Shown: positions 18,269-27,310 of the stretch, one piece after another
Numbering within the stretch: position 1 is the first letter of the stretch
Layout: every line of letters starts with the position of its first letter
NCBI GenBank assembly: GCA_015486055.1
Contig: WFSJ01000047.1
Location: 21,255-85,254 of the forward strand
Origin: Acidobacteriota bacterium
GTDB lineage: Bacteria; Acidobacteriota; Aminicenantia; S016-38
Reading direction: 5' to 3'
DNA: 64,000 nucleotides
Made by a program: the position numbers and the translations under genes
Notes under the pieces: generated by a model
What the model was told of the DNA's origin: nothing
Seen by the model: only the letters and a program-made list of their open reading frames with translations
Databases searched by the model: none

Positions 18269-18757
18269 CTATTTGAATAATTTTTCTATATCATCCTCAG
18301 ATATGTCCTCAAAGGGGCTTTCCTTTTCCCCCATTTTTCTATGTTCCTTTTCCATCTTAGCCTCAAGTTTTGTAAATACCTTTTCTAATTTTACAGAAGC
18401 ATTTTTAGCTCTTAATCTAACAAGCCCCAGAGAAGTCCTCTTGTCAAAAAGAACTGCAAGGATAAATTTCCTTTCTATCAAATTTATGTGCAGATTCTCA
18501 TTTTGTCCCTCATTGAACATCAGGGCAAATCCCTGTTCTCCAAGTAGCCGAGCTAACCCTTCTGTAGCTGCTACATTCCCTGCCACAAGGGAACCAAGGG
18601 AGGTGGTATCTACCCCATCCATCTCTCCACTAAAGGCTATGGGCTGCCCATTTTTCTCAACTATCAAGGCAACTCTTGCACCAGTTTCCTCTTTAAGCTC
18701 AGAGAGAATTTTTTTTATCTCTTCATATTCTTCCCCATATAAAATGAGATAACTCAT
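18269..18757 (-). CDS. mglB: Roadblock/LC7 domain protein (MglB-like)
   Basis: ARVALIVEKNGQPIAFSGEMDGVDTTSLGSLVAGNVAATEGLARLLGE roadblock fold; directly upstream of mglA. Confidence 0.85.
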   Translation of the reverse strand: MSYLILYGEEYEEIKKILSELKEETGARVALIVEKNGQPIAFSGEMDGVDTTSLGSLVAGNVAATEGLARLLGEQGFALMFNEGQNENLHINLIERKFILAVLFDKRTSLGLVRLRAKNASVKLEKVFTKLEAKMEKEHRKMGEKESPFEDISEDDIEKLFK

Positions 18758-18785
18758 ACCAACTCCCTTTAAATTTTAGAACTTT

Positions 18786-19718
18786 CTATAGTTTTGTCAA
18801 TTTGACCAGCCTTTCCCAATCTTCATTCACTTTTTTCTGGTATTCTTCTATCATCCAACTGTTTTCCTCTCTGAACATGTGGGCAAACCTTCCCTGAGGC
18901 TTAAGCCATTCTTCAACAGGAATTTCCTTCTTGGGATAGTAGTTTATCTTATGCTTCCCTCCTTCCACTTCATACAGAGGCCATACCTTCGTATCAACAG
19001 CAAGTTTGGCAAGTCTCACGCCATCCTCAGTTTTAGTTTTCCATTCTGTAGGACATGGGATTAACACATTTATAAAAGCAGGACCATCTATTTCAATCGC
19101 CTTTTTTGCCTTAGAGTAAAGGTCCTTCCAGTGGCTAACTGATGCTTGAGCAGCATAAATGTCATGGGCAGCCATAATCTCGGTAAGGTTTTTCCTCCAC
19201 TGCAATTTCCCCTTTATTTTCTTTCCTGCTGGTGAAGTAGTAGCAGAAGCACCGTAAGGGGTAGCTCCTGAACGTTGACCTCCTGTATTAGCATAGGATT
19301 GATTGTCATAGCATATATAAACGATATCGTGTCCCCTTTCCATTGCGCCGGATAAAGCTTGAAGTCCTATATCATAAGTCCCTCCATCTCCACCGAAGGC
19401 TATAATTTTTATCTTTTTATCTCCGCCGGGAAGTCTCCCTCTCTTTTTCAGCGCCTTATATGCAGCCTCAAGTCCTGCAGCTGTCGCAGCAGCGTTTTCA
19501 AATGCATTGTGAACCCATGGTGTTTTCCATGCAGTATACGGGAACCCACTTGAACAAACCTCAAGACATCCTGTTGCATTAGCTACAACAAGAGGGTAAT
19601 CACTCGCCCTTAGAACCATTTTTAACATTATCGGAACACCGCATCCAGGACAAAGTCCATGTCCGAATACGAATTTATCTTCCATTGCTGCAAGGTCTCT
19701 TAATCTTACTTTTGCCAT
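18786..19718 (-). CDS. porB: Pyruvate/2-oxoacid:ferredoxin oxidoreductase beta subunit
   Basis: GHGLCPGCGVPIMLKMVLRA; TPP-binding GGDGGTYDIGLQALSGAMERGHDIVYICYDNQSYANTGGQRS. Confidence 0.94.
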   Translation of the reverse strand: MAKVRLRDLAAMEDKFVFGHGLCPGCGVPIMLKMVLRASDYPLVVANATGCLEVCSSGFPYTAWKTPWVHNAFENAAATAAGLEAAYKALKKRGRLPGGDKKIKIIAFGGDGGTYDIGLQALSGAMERGHDIVYICYDNQSYANTGGQRSGATPYGASATTSPAGKKIKGKLQWRKNLTEIMAAHDIYAAQASVSHWKDLYSKAKKAIEIDGPAFINVLIPCPTEWKTKTEDGVRLAKLAVDTKVWPLYEVEGGKHKINYYPKKEIPVEEWLKPQGRFAHMFREENSWMIEEYQKKVNEDWERLVKLTKL

Positions 19719-19728
19719 TTTTTACCTC

Positions 19729-20910
19729 CTATTCTCTAAGATTAATGTAAGAGAGCAGTTCTCCTCTTTTCCCTGTAGCCGCAATTTTTTCAAGCCTACT
19801 GTAAACCTCTTCGATATGTTTAGGAGCTATATCTCTTCCTCCTAATCCGTAAATGTAGTTAACAAGTATAGGCTTTTTATCGGATTCATACAGGGATGAT
19901 CTTACATCCGTAAACAAAGGCCCGCCAAGAGCTCCGGGACTCATCGCTCTATCAAGGATGGCCACCGCTTTAAGGTTGGAAAGAGCATCTACTATTTCTC
20001 TGGAAGGAAAAGGTCTGTACACCCTCATCTTTACCAAACCTACTTTTTTGCCTTTATTCCTTAACTCGTCCACAACTATTTTTGTGGTCCCTGCCGTTGA
20101 ACCGAGAACAACTATAGCTATTTCTGCATCTTCCATTTTATAAAGTTCGATAAAACCATATTCCCTTCCAAACTCCTTTTTGAATTCCTCCCCTACTTCC
20201 TTTATAACTCTCGGAGCATTCTCCATCCCTACCATTTGGCTCCTCTTGTGTTCAAAATAATAGTCAGTGAAATCTATGGGTCCCACAGTTATTGGATGAT
20301 CAACATCAAGGGCAGTATACAAAGGATCCCTTTCTCCCACAAAGTTTTTAACCTTTTCATCCTCTTCAACTACTACATCCTGGAGGGCATGGGAAAGAAT
20401 GAATCCATCCATTGTTACCATCACGGGAGTGGATACATCCTTATGTTCCCCTATCCTGAAAGCCTGTATTATATTGTCATAAGCTTCTTGGGAATTTTCA
20501 GAATGAATTTGTATCCACCCTGTGTCCCTTCCTGCCATAACATCAGAGTGATCTCCATGTATATTTATTGGAGCAGAAAGAGATCTGTTAGCTATCCCAG
20601 CAACTATCGGAAGCCTGAGGGACGCAGCTATGTAAAGTATTTCAAACATAAGTGCAAGCCCCTGAGAAGCTGTTGCAGTAAATACTCTCGCACCACCTGT
20701 TGAAGCTCCAACACACATTGACATTGCAGAATGTTCACTCTCTGGGGTAACAAATTCTGTGGTCATAACCCCATCTGCCACATACTTTGCGATATGCTCA
20801 ACAATAGAGGTTGAAGGAGTAATTGGATAAGCTGCTACAACATCAGGGTTAATTTGCTTTACAGCCCAAGCAATAGCTGCATTTCCATTTAATATTTTTA
20901 TCTCTGACAT
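19729..20910 (-). CDS. porA: Pyruvate/2-oxoacid:ferredoxin oxidoreductase alpha subunit
   Basis: GNAAIAWAVKQINPDVVAAYPITPSTSIVEHIAKYVADG; TPESEHSAMSMCVGASTGGARVFTATASQGLALM. Confidence 0.94.
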   Translation of the reverse strand: MSEIKILNGNAAIAWAVKQINPDVVAAYPITPSTSIVEHIAKYVADGVMTTEFVTPESEHSAMSMCVGASTGGARVFTATASQGLALMFEILYIAASLRLPIVAGIANRSLSAPINIHGDHSDVMAGRDTGWIQIHSENSQEAYDNIIQAFRIGEHKDVSTPVMVTMDGFILSHALQDVVVEEDEKVKNFVGERDPLYTALDVDHPITVGPIDFTDYYFEHKRSQMVGMENAPRVIKEVGEEFKKEFGREYGFIELYKMEDAEIAIVVLGSTAGTTKIVVDELRNKGKKVGLVKMRVYRPFPSREIVDALSNLKAVAILDRAMSPGALGGPLFTDVRSSLYESDKKPILVNYIYGLGGRDIAPKHIEEVYSRLEKIAATGKRGELLSYINLRE

Positions 20911-20921
20911 TTTTTCCCTCC

Positions 20922-21218
20922 TTAAAGTTCCGTCTCTTCCTTTTCAAGGACAAGGCTCTTTGGATCAGTAGGACATTCAACTGTGCATATGCCGCAACCC
21001 TTACAGTAATCGTAGTTTATCCCCTTCATCTTCCCATCTTCTACTATTATAGCATTGTCAGGACAGAAAACCCAACAGAATAGGCAGTGAATGCAGTGTT
21101 CTTCATAAAATATCGGCTTAAGTCCCCCTCTGTATGAACCCGTTTTAACTTCTTGAAAGTTCCCAGGCCATGGATTTATCGCACCGGGAGGAAGATCCTT
21201 CCATCCTATCTTTTTCAT
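20922..21218 (-). CDS. porD: 2-oxoacid:ferredoxin oxidoreductase delta (ferredoxin) subunit
   Basis: Two 4Fe-4S motifs: CIHCLFCWVFCPDNAI and CKGCGICTVECPTDP. Confidence 0.93.
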   Translation of the reverse strand: MKKIGWKDLPPGAINPWPGNFQEVKTGSYRGGLKPIFYEEHCIHCLFCWVFCPDNAIIVEDGKMKGINYDYCKGCGICTVECPTDPKSLVLEKEETEL

Positions 21219-21787
21219 AATCCTTTCACCTCCTTTACAGCTCTCTCAATTGTCTTAAGATTTGCCCCCACAATCGATTCTTTAAACCTCTCAGAGAGGA
21301 GTTTTCTAATTAATTCCCGGAACCTTTCGATTGTTAAGCTCTTCGAGGTCTGAAAAAATGCTGCAAGCATTGGGATATTAGGAATTGCCCTTCCTATTTC
21401 TTCAAGAGCTATTGTAGTAGCATCCACTGAAAATATCTTACCCGAGGAAATACCTAATTTGTCCTTTATCCTTGCAGGTTCAAAAGTGGCATTAAAAAGG
21501 AAATAGGTGTTATCATCTGTTCCTGCTGTAAGATTAACTTGGCCTATTAGTGTTGGATCCGTCACAATCACCATGTCAGGCTTTTCTACCTCGCTATGGA
21601 TTCGTATCTCCCTGTCTGAAATCCTGGTGTAAGCCTCAATGGGCGCTCCTCTCTTTTCCGCACCAAAGTGTGGGAAAGCTTGAACATGCTTTCCCTCCTT
21701 TGCCATGACTTCGGCAAGTAACTGGGAGGCTGTTACAACCCCTTGACCAGCCCTACCGTGCCAGCGAACTTCAATCATTCCATACAT
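21215..21787 (-). CDS. porC: 2-oxoacid:ferredoxin oxidoreductase gamma subunit
   Basis: MIEVRWHGRAGQGVVTASQLLAEVMAKEGKHVQAFPHFGAEKRGAPIEAYTRIS. Confidence 0.94.
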   Translation of the reverse strand: MYGMIEVRWHGRAGQGVVTASQLLAEVMAKEGKHVQAFPHFGAEKRGAPIEAYTRISDREIRIHSEVEKPDMVIVTDPTLIGQVNLTAGTDDNTYFLFNATFEPARIKDKLGISSGKIFSVDATTIALEEIGRAIPNIPMLAAFFQTSKSLTIERFRELIRKLLSERFKESIVGANLKTIERAVKEVKGL

Positions 21788-21799
21788 CAGTGCACCTCT

Positions 21800-22402
21800 T
21801 TATTTAATTTTTTTTCGCGCCTTAATTGCTTCTCCTATTGTCACAAAATCAGTATACTCCAAACTTCCTCCAATTGGCAACCCTATTCCAATTCTGGATA
21901 TTTCTACATTGTATGGGGAAAGAAAACTCATTAGGTAATGGGTAGTTATTTCACCTTCGTGGTCAGGATTTAAAGCGATTATTACTTCTTTAATTCTTTC
22001 CCTCTTTATTCTTTTTCCTATATCCGAAATGTTAAGGTCCTCTGCTCCTGTTCCCTCAATGGCAGAGAGAACTCCTCCAAGAACATGATATTTTCCTTTA
22101 TAGACTCCAGCACTTTCAATGGCTGCAACATCTATTGGTCTTTCAACAATGCATAGCTTTGTAGAGTCCCTTTCAGAGGAAGTGCATATATCACAAGGCT
22201 CTCTTTCAGAAAGATTATGACATATAGAGCAAACTTTTGTCTTAGCTTTGGCTTTAATAAAAGCATTTGAGATTTCTCTTACTTTCTCTTCTTCCATTGA
22301 AACAACATGAAAAGCTATTCTCTGGGCAGTTTTTCTCCCTATGCCCGGTATTTGGCTAAGAAGAGAAATTAATTTCTCCAAAGAACTGGGATATCTATAC
22401 AT
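21800..22402 (-). CDS. recR: Recombination protein RecR
   Basis: LISLLSQIPGIGRKTAQRIAFHV, zinc finger CSICHNLSEREPCDIC, Toprim. Start set at MYRYPSSLEKL (22402), not the track extension to 22480. Confidence 0.94.
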   Translation of the reverse strand: MYRYPSSLEKLISLLSQIPGIGRKTAQRIAFHVVSMEEEKVREISNAFIKAKAKTKVCSICHNLSEREPCDICTSSERDSTKLCIVERPIDVAAIESAGVYKGKYHVLGGVLSAIEGTGAEDLNISDIGKRIKRERIKEVIIALNPDHEGEITTHYLMSFLSPYNVEISRIGIGLPIGGSLEYTDFVTIGEAIKARKKIK

Positions 22403-22406
22403 TATC

Positions 22407-22697
22407 TCAGAATAATCCCGGCGGAAGGCCAAGGGAAGAAACAAGTTTGCTGCTTTCCTCTTCAACTTTTGAAGATGCATCTTGAAAGGCTGCTAATATC
22501 AGGTCACGAAGCATTTCAATATCATTCTCCTGAAAGATTTCCTCGCTTATTTTTATGTCCACGACATTCTTTTTACCGTCCATCTCAATTACTACCATTC
22601 CTCCACCTGCACTTCCCTCCACTTTAATTTCCTCAAGTTTCTTCTGAATATCATCCTGCATTCTTCTCGCTTCCCTCATAAGTTTGTTTATATCCAT
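22407..22697 (-). CDS. ybaB: YbaB/EbfC nucleoid-associated protein
   Basis: MREARRMQDDIQKKLEEIKVEGSAGGGMVVIEMDGKKNVVDIKIS; dnaX-ybaB-recR synteny. Confidence 0.93.
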   Translation of the reverse strand: MDINKLMREARRMQDDIQKKLEEIKVEGSAGGGMVVIEMDGKKNVVDIKISEEIFQENDIEMLRDLILAAFQDASSKVEEESSKLVSSLGLPPGLF

Positions 22698-22698
22698 A

Positions 22699-24159
22699 CT
22701 ATTCCTCCTTTACTTCCTTTGCCTTGAAAATCTTCTTCAACATAATTATCTTAGGGTTCTCTCCCTCTTCTTTCATTTTTTCCTCCTCTTTCAATGTAAT
22801 TAACTCAATCTTTTTTGAGAAAACCTTACTCGCTATTCTTTTTATCTCATCCTCGTTTTCCATTACTTTTCCTATATGATAATCGCCCTCAAGACCTTTA
22901 TAAGTAAGGATCAGCTTTTCCCCCTCAATCCTGATGGAAGAGGCCTCTTCAACTGAGGAGGAAAAAATGGGATTCTCCTTTGCCAATTCCTTTATAAAAA
23001 AATGTATTTTACCTTCGTTGTTCCCTTCTGTCACACTTCCCTTTTTTACAGCGGATTCAATACTCGGTATTCCTCCTCTACTGAGATTATCCATTATTTT
23101 TTCAATGTCTACAATATGGGTTAGAAGGCTCATCTTTATGAGTAGAAGCTCAAGGAATACTCTCGGATTAGTTGCATTCCTAAGTTTGTATTCCCCTTCA
23201 ATGAGCATATTTGAAAATCTTATTATGTCCTCTTTTGAAAGAGAAGGAAATTCCCTGTCTTTCCCTTGGACTTTCTTGTAAATCAGGTCCCTAAAGAAAT
23301 TCACATAGTCCTTGAGGAATTTTCTTATATTGTATCCCTGTATAAAAATTTCTCTTATTATCTCAAATATCTTTTTTCTATCAGAGTCTTCAACTGCCTT
23401 AGTAAGCTTTTCCATCAATGCTCTTGGAACAAGCCCAAGGGCATTTTCCACATCCTCAAGCTCTATCTTTCCGTTGCTGTAAGCTATGACCTTTTCAAGA
23501 GATGTCTCTCCGTCTCTCATGCTTCCCTCGGCAGCTTCGGCAATAAGCTCAGCTGCTTCTTCCTTTATCTCAAAGCCTTCTTTTTTTGCAATTTCTATAA
23601 TCTGGTGCATTATTAGTTCGTCAGGAATTTCCCGAAAGTGGAAGTGTACTACTCTTGAAATTATTGTGGAAGGTATTCTTTGATAATCAGTTGTGGCAAG
23701 GACAAAAACAACATGTTCAGGAGGCTCCTCAAGAGTTTTTAAAAGTGCGTTGAAAGCTTCTTGGGTTAACATGTGTACTTCATCAATTATAACAACCCTG
23801 AATCTTCCTTCTAAGGGCCTCTGGGATATCCTCTCCTGCAGGGACCTTACCTCATCTATTCCCCTGTTGGATGCAGCATCTATTTCCATCAAAGCAAGGG
23901 AATTTCCCCTGTCTATACTCAGACAAGAATTACATTTATTGCAAGGTTCAGAAGTTACGCCCTTCTCACAGTTCAAAGCCTTGGCTAAAATTCGGGCAGT
24001 TGAAGTTTTCCCTACTCCCCTTGTTCCGGAGAAAAGGAAAGCGTGGGGAACTCTCCCAGTTTTTAACTGATTCTGTAAGGTCTTCACTATATTTTCCTGA
24101 CCTATTATCTCAGGAAAACTTCTTGGCCTGTACCTTCTTGCTATAGGTATATATCTCAT
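22699..24159 (-). CDS. dnaX: DNA polymerase III gamma/tau subunit
   Basis: RRYRPRSFPEIIGQENIVKTLQNQLKTGRVPHAFLFSGTRGVGKTSTARI, CNKCNSC. ATG at 24159; the track ORF extends through SRP RNA and tRNA genes. Confidence 0.94.
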   Translation of the reverse strand: MRYIPIARRYRPRSFPEIIGQENIVKTLQNQLKTGRVPHAFLFSGTRGVGKTSTARILAKALNCEKGVTSEPCNKCNSCLSIDRGNSLALMEIDAASNRGIDEVRSLQERISQRPLEGRFRVVIIDEVHMLTQEAFNALLKTLEEPPEHVVFVLATTDYQRIPSTIISRVVHFHFREIPDELIMHQIIEIAKKEGFEIKEEAAELIAEAAEGSMRDGETSLEKVIAYSNGKIELEDVENALGLVPRALMEKLTKAVEDSDRKKIFEIIREIFIQGYNIRKFLKDYVNFFRDLIYKKVQGKDREFPSLSKEDIIRFSNMLIEGEYKLRNATNPRVFLELLLIKMSLLTHIVDIEKIMDNLSRGGIPSIESAVKKGSVTEGNNEGKIHFFIKELAKENPIFSSSVEEASSIRIEGEKLILTYKGLEGDYHIGKVMENEDEIKRIASKVFSKKIELITLKEEEKMKEEGENPKIIMLKKIFKAKEVKEE

Positions 24160-24168
24160 TTCTATATA

Positions 24169-24266
24169 AAGGCGCCTCTCTGCCCACCCTGCTCTTACCC
24201 TTACCGCTGCTACCTTCCAGTCCTGACGGAGTTCAGGAAGAAACAGGTGAACAGGCAAGGCGCCAC
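24169..24266 (-). ncRNA. ffs: Bacterial SRP RNA (4.5S-like)
   Basis: Minus strand GTCAGGACTGGAAGGTAGCAGC matches the conserved SRP apical domain; GGCGCC near both ends (24259-24264 and 24171-24176) close the hairpin. Bounds approximate. Confidence 0.9.
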
Positions 24267-24286
24267 CTTTCCGCCTGCATAAATAA

Positions 24287-24378
24287 TGGCGGAGAGGGTG
24301 GGATTTGAACCCACGTTCCGCCGTAAGGCGGAAACACGCTTTCCAAGCGTGCTCCTTAAGCCACTCGGACACCTCTCC
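24287..24378 (-). tRNA. tRNA-Ser (GGA anticodon), CCA encoded
   Basis: GGAGAGGTGTCCGAGTGGCTTAAGGAGCACGCTTGGAAAGCGTG...GGTTCAAATCCCACCCTCTCCGCCA; long variable arm; loop TTGGAAA. Confidence 0.95.
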
Positions 24379-24407
24379 GTGAACATAATTATACCACAAA
24401 TTTAAAG

Positions 24408-24496
24408 CGGAGGGGGTGGGATTTGAACCCACGTTCCCGCAGAGCGGGACAGTCGGTTTCGAGCCGACCCCGTTATGGCCGCTTCGGTACCCCTCC
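24408..24496 (-). tRNA. tRNA-Ser (CGA anticodon)
   Basis: GGAGGGGTACCGAAGCGGCCATAACGGGGTCGGCTCGAAACCGAC...GGTTCAAATCCCACCCCCTCCG; long variable arm; loop CTCGAAA. Confidence 0.95.
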
Positions 24497-24531
24497 TTTA
24501 TTAAGTTTAACATTTTTAATAAAATCTATAT

Positions 24532-25287
24532 ATGAAAATAAAAAAAAATCTAGGGCAACATATCCTCCATGAGAAATATTTCCTTAAGAAGATAGCATCG
24601 TTCTGTCCCATTGAGGAAAAAGAGGTTATAGAAATAGGTGCAGGAACGGGCAACCTTACGGAATATCTATCAAAAAAAGCAAAAAAGGTATACGCAATAG
24701 AGAAAGATCCTGAGGCATGCCAGATACTTTCTTCCCTTGGATTGATGAATGTTGAGATAATAAACCAGGATATACTTGAGCTGGATCTCAACTTTTTCAA
24801 CGGAGGAGCGGCAGCTGGAAATCTTCCTTATTATATTTCATCCCCTATAATACGGAAATTCCTCAAGTACAAAGACAAATTTAAGTCAGGCTGTTTCCTC
24901 CTCCAGATGGAACTTGCTAAGAGATTCACCTCTTCAAGAGGAAGGAATACTACTCCTTTAGCTATTCTACTTTACAATTTCTACCAAGCAAAAATAGAAT
25001 TTCACATATCCCCTGGAGCTTTTACCCCTCCGCCCAAAGTCTACTCCTCATTTGTGGTGTTTATAAGAAGAGAAAAACCACTTTATAGGATAACTCTGAG
25101 AAGTTTTGAAAGTTTCCTTAAGGTGTGCTTTTCTGAAAGAAGAAAAACTCTATTCAATAATCTAAAGAAGAAATATCCCGAGAAGTTCCTGGACCTTCCC
25201 AGGAATCTTAGGCCAGAGGAATTAGATCTTGAAGGATTTTTTAAGGTCTATAGTGATATAATGATAAAAAATGGGGAAAAAATCTGA
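24532..25287 (+). CDS. rsmA: 16S rRNA (adenine(1518)-N6/adenine(1519)-N6)-dimethyltransferase
   Basis: KKNLGQHILHEKYFLKKIA...VIEIGAGTGNLTEYL...GNLPYYISSPII. Confidence 0.95.
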   Translation: MKIKKNLGQHILHEKYFLKKIASFCPIEEKEVIEIGAGTGNLTEYLSKKAKKVYAIEKDPEACQILSSLGLMNVEIINQDILELDLNFFNGGAAAGNLPYYISSPIIRKFLKYKDKFKSGCFLLQMELAKRFTSSRGRNTTPLAILLYNFYQAKIEFHISPGAFTPPPKVYSSFVVFIRREKPLYRITLRSFESFLKVCFSERRKTLFNNLKKKYPEKFLDLPRNLRPEELDLEGFFKVYSDIMIKNGEKI

Positions 25288-27310
25288 AATTCTCTTTCTT
25301 TTCCTTTTAGTCATTGCAGTTTTCCTAACAGGTAGTTTAGTAACCTTTTCCCCGGATCAGATTTTGTCCTTCAGAGGAAATCTCTTCGGGAGCGTGGGAA
25401 TAAAAACTGCCCATTTACTACTACAGACTTTTGGATATGGGACAGCTGCCTTGATTTTTTTTCTGACAATCTGGATGACTCTGATATGGAAGGAAAAAAA
25501 GCTCTGGATTATACAAAGAACGATTTCGGGCTTGTTTTTCGTTCTTTCTTTCTCAACCTTATTTCAATGTTTTCTGAAGAGCGGTCTATATGAACCAGGC
25601 GGAGTGGTCGGGGAAGTAATATATCAAAATCTCTTACCCCTAATAAAAGTCCCCGGTATCCTGCTTTTCTCAATTTTTTCTCTTATTCTATCCCTTTATT
25701 CCTTTTCCAATTTCTCCCTGAACAAAGCGATAAATACTATTAGCAAAACGATGACATTTCTCAGCAGAAAAGTTGAGATTGGAGTAAAGATAAGGCAGGT
25801 GGATAAAAAGACTGCAGGAAGAAAAAATCGCAGAGAAATTATGGAAAAAAAACCTTCTCTTTTTCAGATGCAGGTTCCGAAAGAAATACCAATTGAGTTT
25901 TTAAAAGCACCAACTGAGGAATTCTTTGCTTCTGAGGAAGAAATGAAAAACAATAAAATCACAATAGAGTCAAAACTCCTTGAATTTGGAATAAAGGGGA
26001 AAGTTGTGAAGGTAAACCCGGGCCCCGTTATAACAGTTTACGAGTTCTTACCCGAACCTGGGATAAGAGTTTCATTCGTTGTCAATCTCTTTGATGATCT
26101 TGCCCTTGCCTTAGGGGTAGAAGCAGTAAGAATAGCAAGGATCCCTGGCAAGACAACAATAGGCATAGAGGTACCAAACAGAAGAAGATCAACTATTTAT
26201 TTAAGGGAAATTCTGGAATCCGAGGAATTTAAATCATCCATATCACCTCTTACCCTTGCCATTGGGAAGAACGTTGATGGTAGTCCATTTGTAATAGATC
26301 TCAGACCTTTTCCTCACCTGTTAATAGGTGGTGCTACTGGCATGGGAAAGAGTGTAGCAATGAATACAATGATTCTATCAATAATGTTTAAATCCTCTCC
26401 AGAAGAAGTTAAGTTTATACTTATAGACCCTAAAAGAGTTGAATTCTCCCCTTATGACGGAACAAATTATCTGCTTACCCCTGTAATTAAGGATGGTGAA
26501 CAGGCAGTAAAAACTTTGAGCTGGGCTGTCAAAGAAATGGATAGAAGACTTATCCTTCTTTCAAATTTGAGAGTAAGAAATCTTGAACAATATAGAAGTA
26601 CGGCTGAGAAAATGAGAAGGGAAGGAAAAGAAGTTGAGCAGCTTCCTTATATTATGATTTTCATAGATGAACTTGCCAATTTAATGCTTACAGCTTCAAA
26701 AGAAATAGAATACTATCTTAAAAGATTAGCTCAAGAGGCCAGAGCCCCTGGGATTCATCTTATATTCGCTACCCAGAGGCCTTCTATCGATGTAATAACA
26801 GGAACTATAAAGAATAATTTTCCTGCAAGGATAGCCTTAGGGGTTCCTTCAAGACATGATTCAAGAACTATAATAGGTATAGACGGAGCAGAAAACTTGT
26901 TGAACCAAGGCGATATGCTGTTCATGTCTCCCAGCTCCTCAATATTAAGGAGAATTCACGGAGCCTATGTGAGCGAGGAAGAAGTTGAAAAGATAGTTGA
27001 ATTCCTTAAGATGTCAGGTCCCCCACGATATAGAGATATTTTCTCAGAATTGAAGAAGAAAAAAGGAGTAACTGTAGGTGTATCATCCCACGAAAAAATG
27101 TACTTAATGGCCCTTAAATTAGTCCTCTCTTCAGAAAACACCTCCGCTACATTTCTTCAAAGGAAACTTAAAATAGGTTTTCCAAGAGCGGCAAGTTTTC
27201 TTGATAGAATGGAAGAAGAGGGAGTATTATCACCAATGGATGAAAATAAAAGGAGGACAATTCTTGTAGACCCGACAGAAATGTTAAAATCTTTAGAGGA
27301 GGTAGAATAA
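25271..27310 (+). CDS. ftsK: DNA translocase FtsK
   Basis: N-terminal TM segments; PHLLIGGATGMGKSVAMNTMILSI Walker A; LPYIMIFIDELANLM; C-terminal gamma winged helix. Confidence 0.95.
   Translation: MGKKSEILFLFLLVIAVFLTGSLVTFSPDQILSFRGNLFGSVGIKTAHLLLQTFGYGTAALIFFLTIWMTLIWKEKKLWIIQRTISGLFFVLSFSTLFQCFLKSGLYEPGGVVGEVIYQNLLPLIKVPGILLFSIFSLILSLYSFSNFSLNKAINTISKTMTFLSRKVEIGVKIRQVDKKTAGRKNRREIMEKKPSLFQMQVPKEIPIEFLKAPTEEFFASEEEMKNNKITIESKLLEFGIKGKVVKVNPGPVITVYEFLPEPGIRVSFVVNLFDDLALALGVEAVRIARIPGKTTIGIEVPNRRRSTIYLREILESEEFKSSISPLTLAIGKNVDGSPFVIDLRPFPHLLIGGATGMGKSVAMNTMILSIMFKSSPEEVKFILIDPKRVEFSPYDGTNYLLTPVIKDGEQAVKTLSWAVKEMDRRLILLSNLRVRNLEQYRSTAEKMRREGKEVEQLPYIMIFIDELANLMLTASKEIEYYLKRLAQEARAPGIHLIFATQRPSIDVITGTIKNNFPARIALGVPSRHDSRTIIGIDGAENLLNQGDMLFMSPSSSILRRIHGAYVSEEEVEKIVEFLKMSGPPRYRDIFSELKKKKGVTVGVSSHEKMYLMALKLVLSSENTSATFLQRKLKIGFPRAASFLDRMEEEGVLSPMDENKRRTILVDPTEMLKSLEEVE

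Noticed and set aside
18273-18752. Antisense 159-aa ORF opposite mglB
   Set aside because: Mirror of the roadblock gene on nearly identical bounds; composition is shadow-like and the mglB call is well supported.
22699-24159. Programmed -1 frameshift in dnaX (gamma/tau)
   Set aside because: No obvious A-rich slippery heptamer with downstream structure seen by eye; the ORF reads through intact.
24160-24513. N-terminal extension of the dnaX ORF to 24513
   Set aside because: This stretch is SRP RNA plus two tRNA-Ser genes read through in frame; the conserved DnaX start is at 24159.
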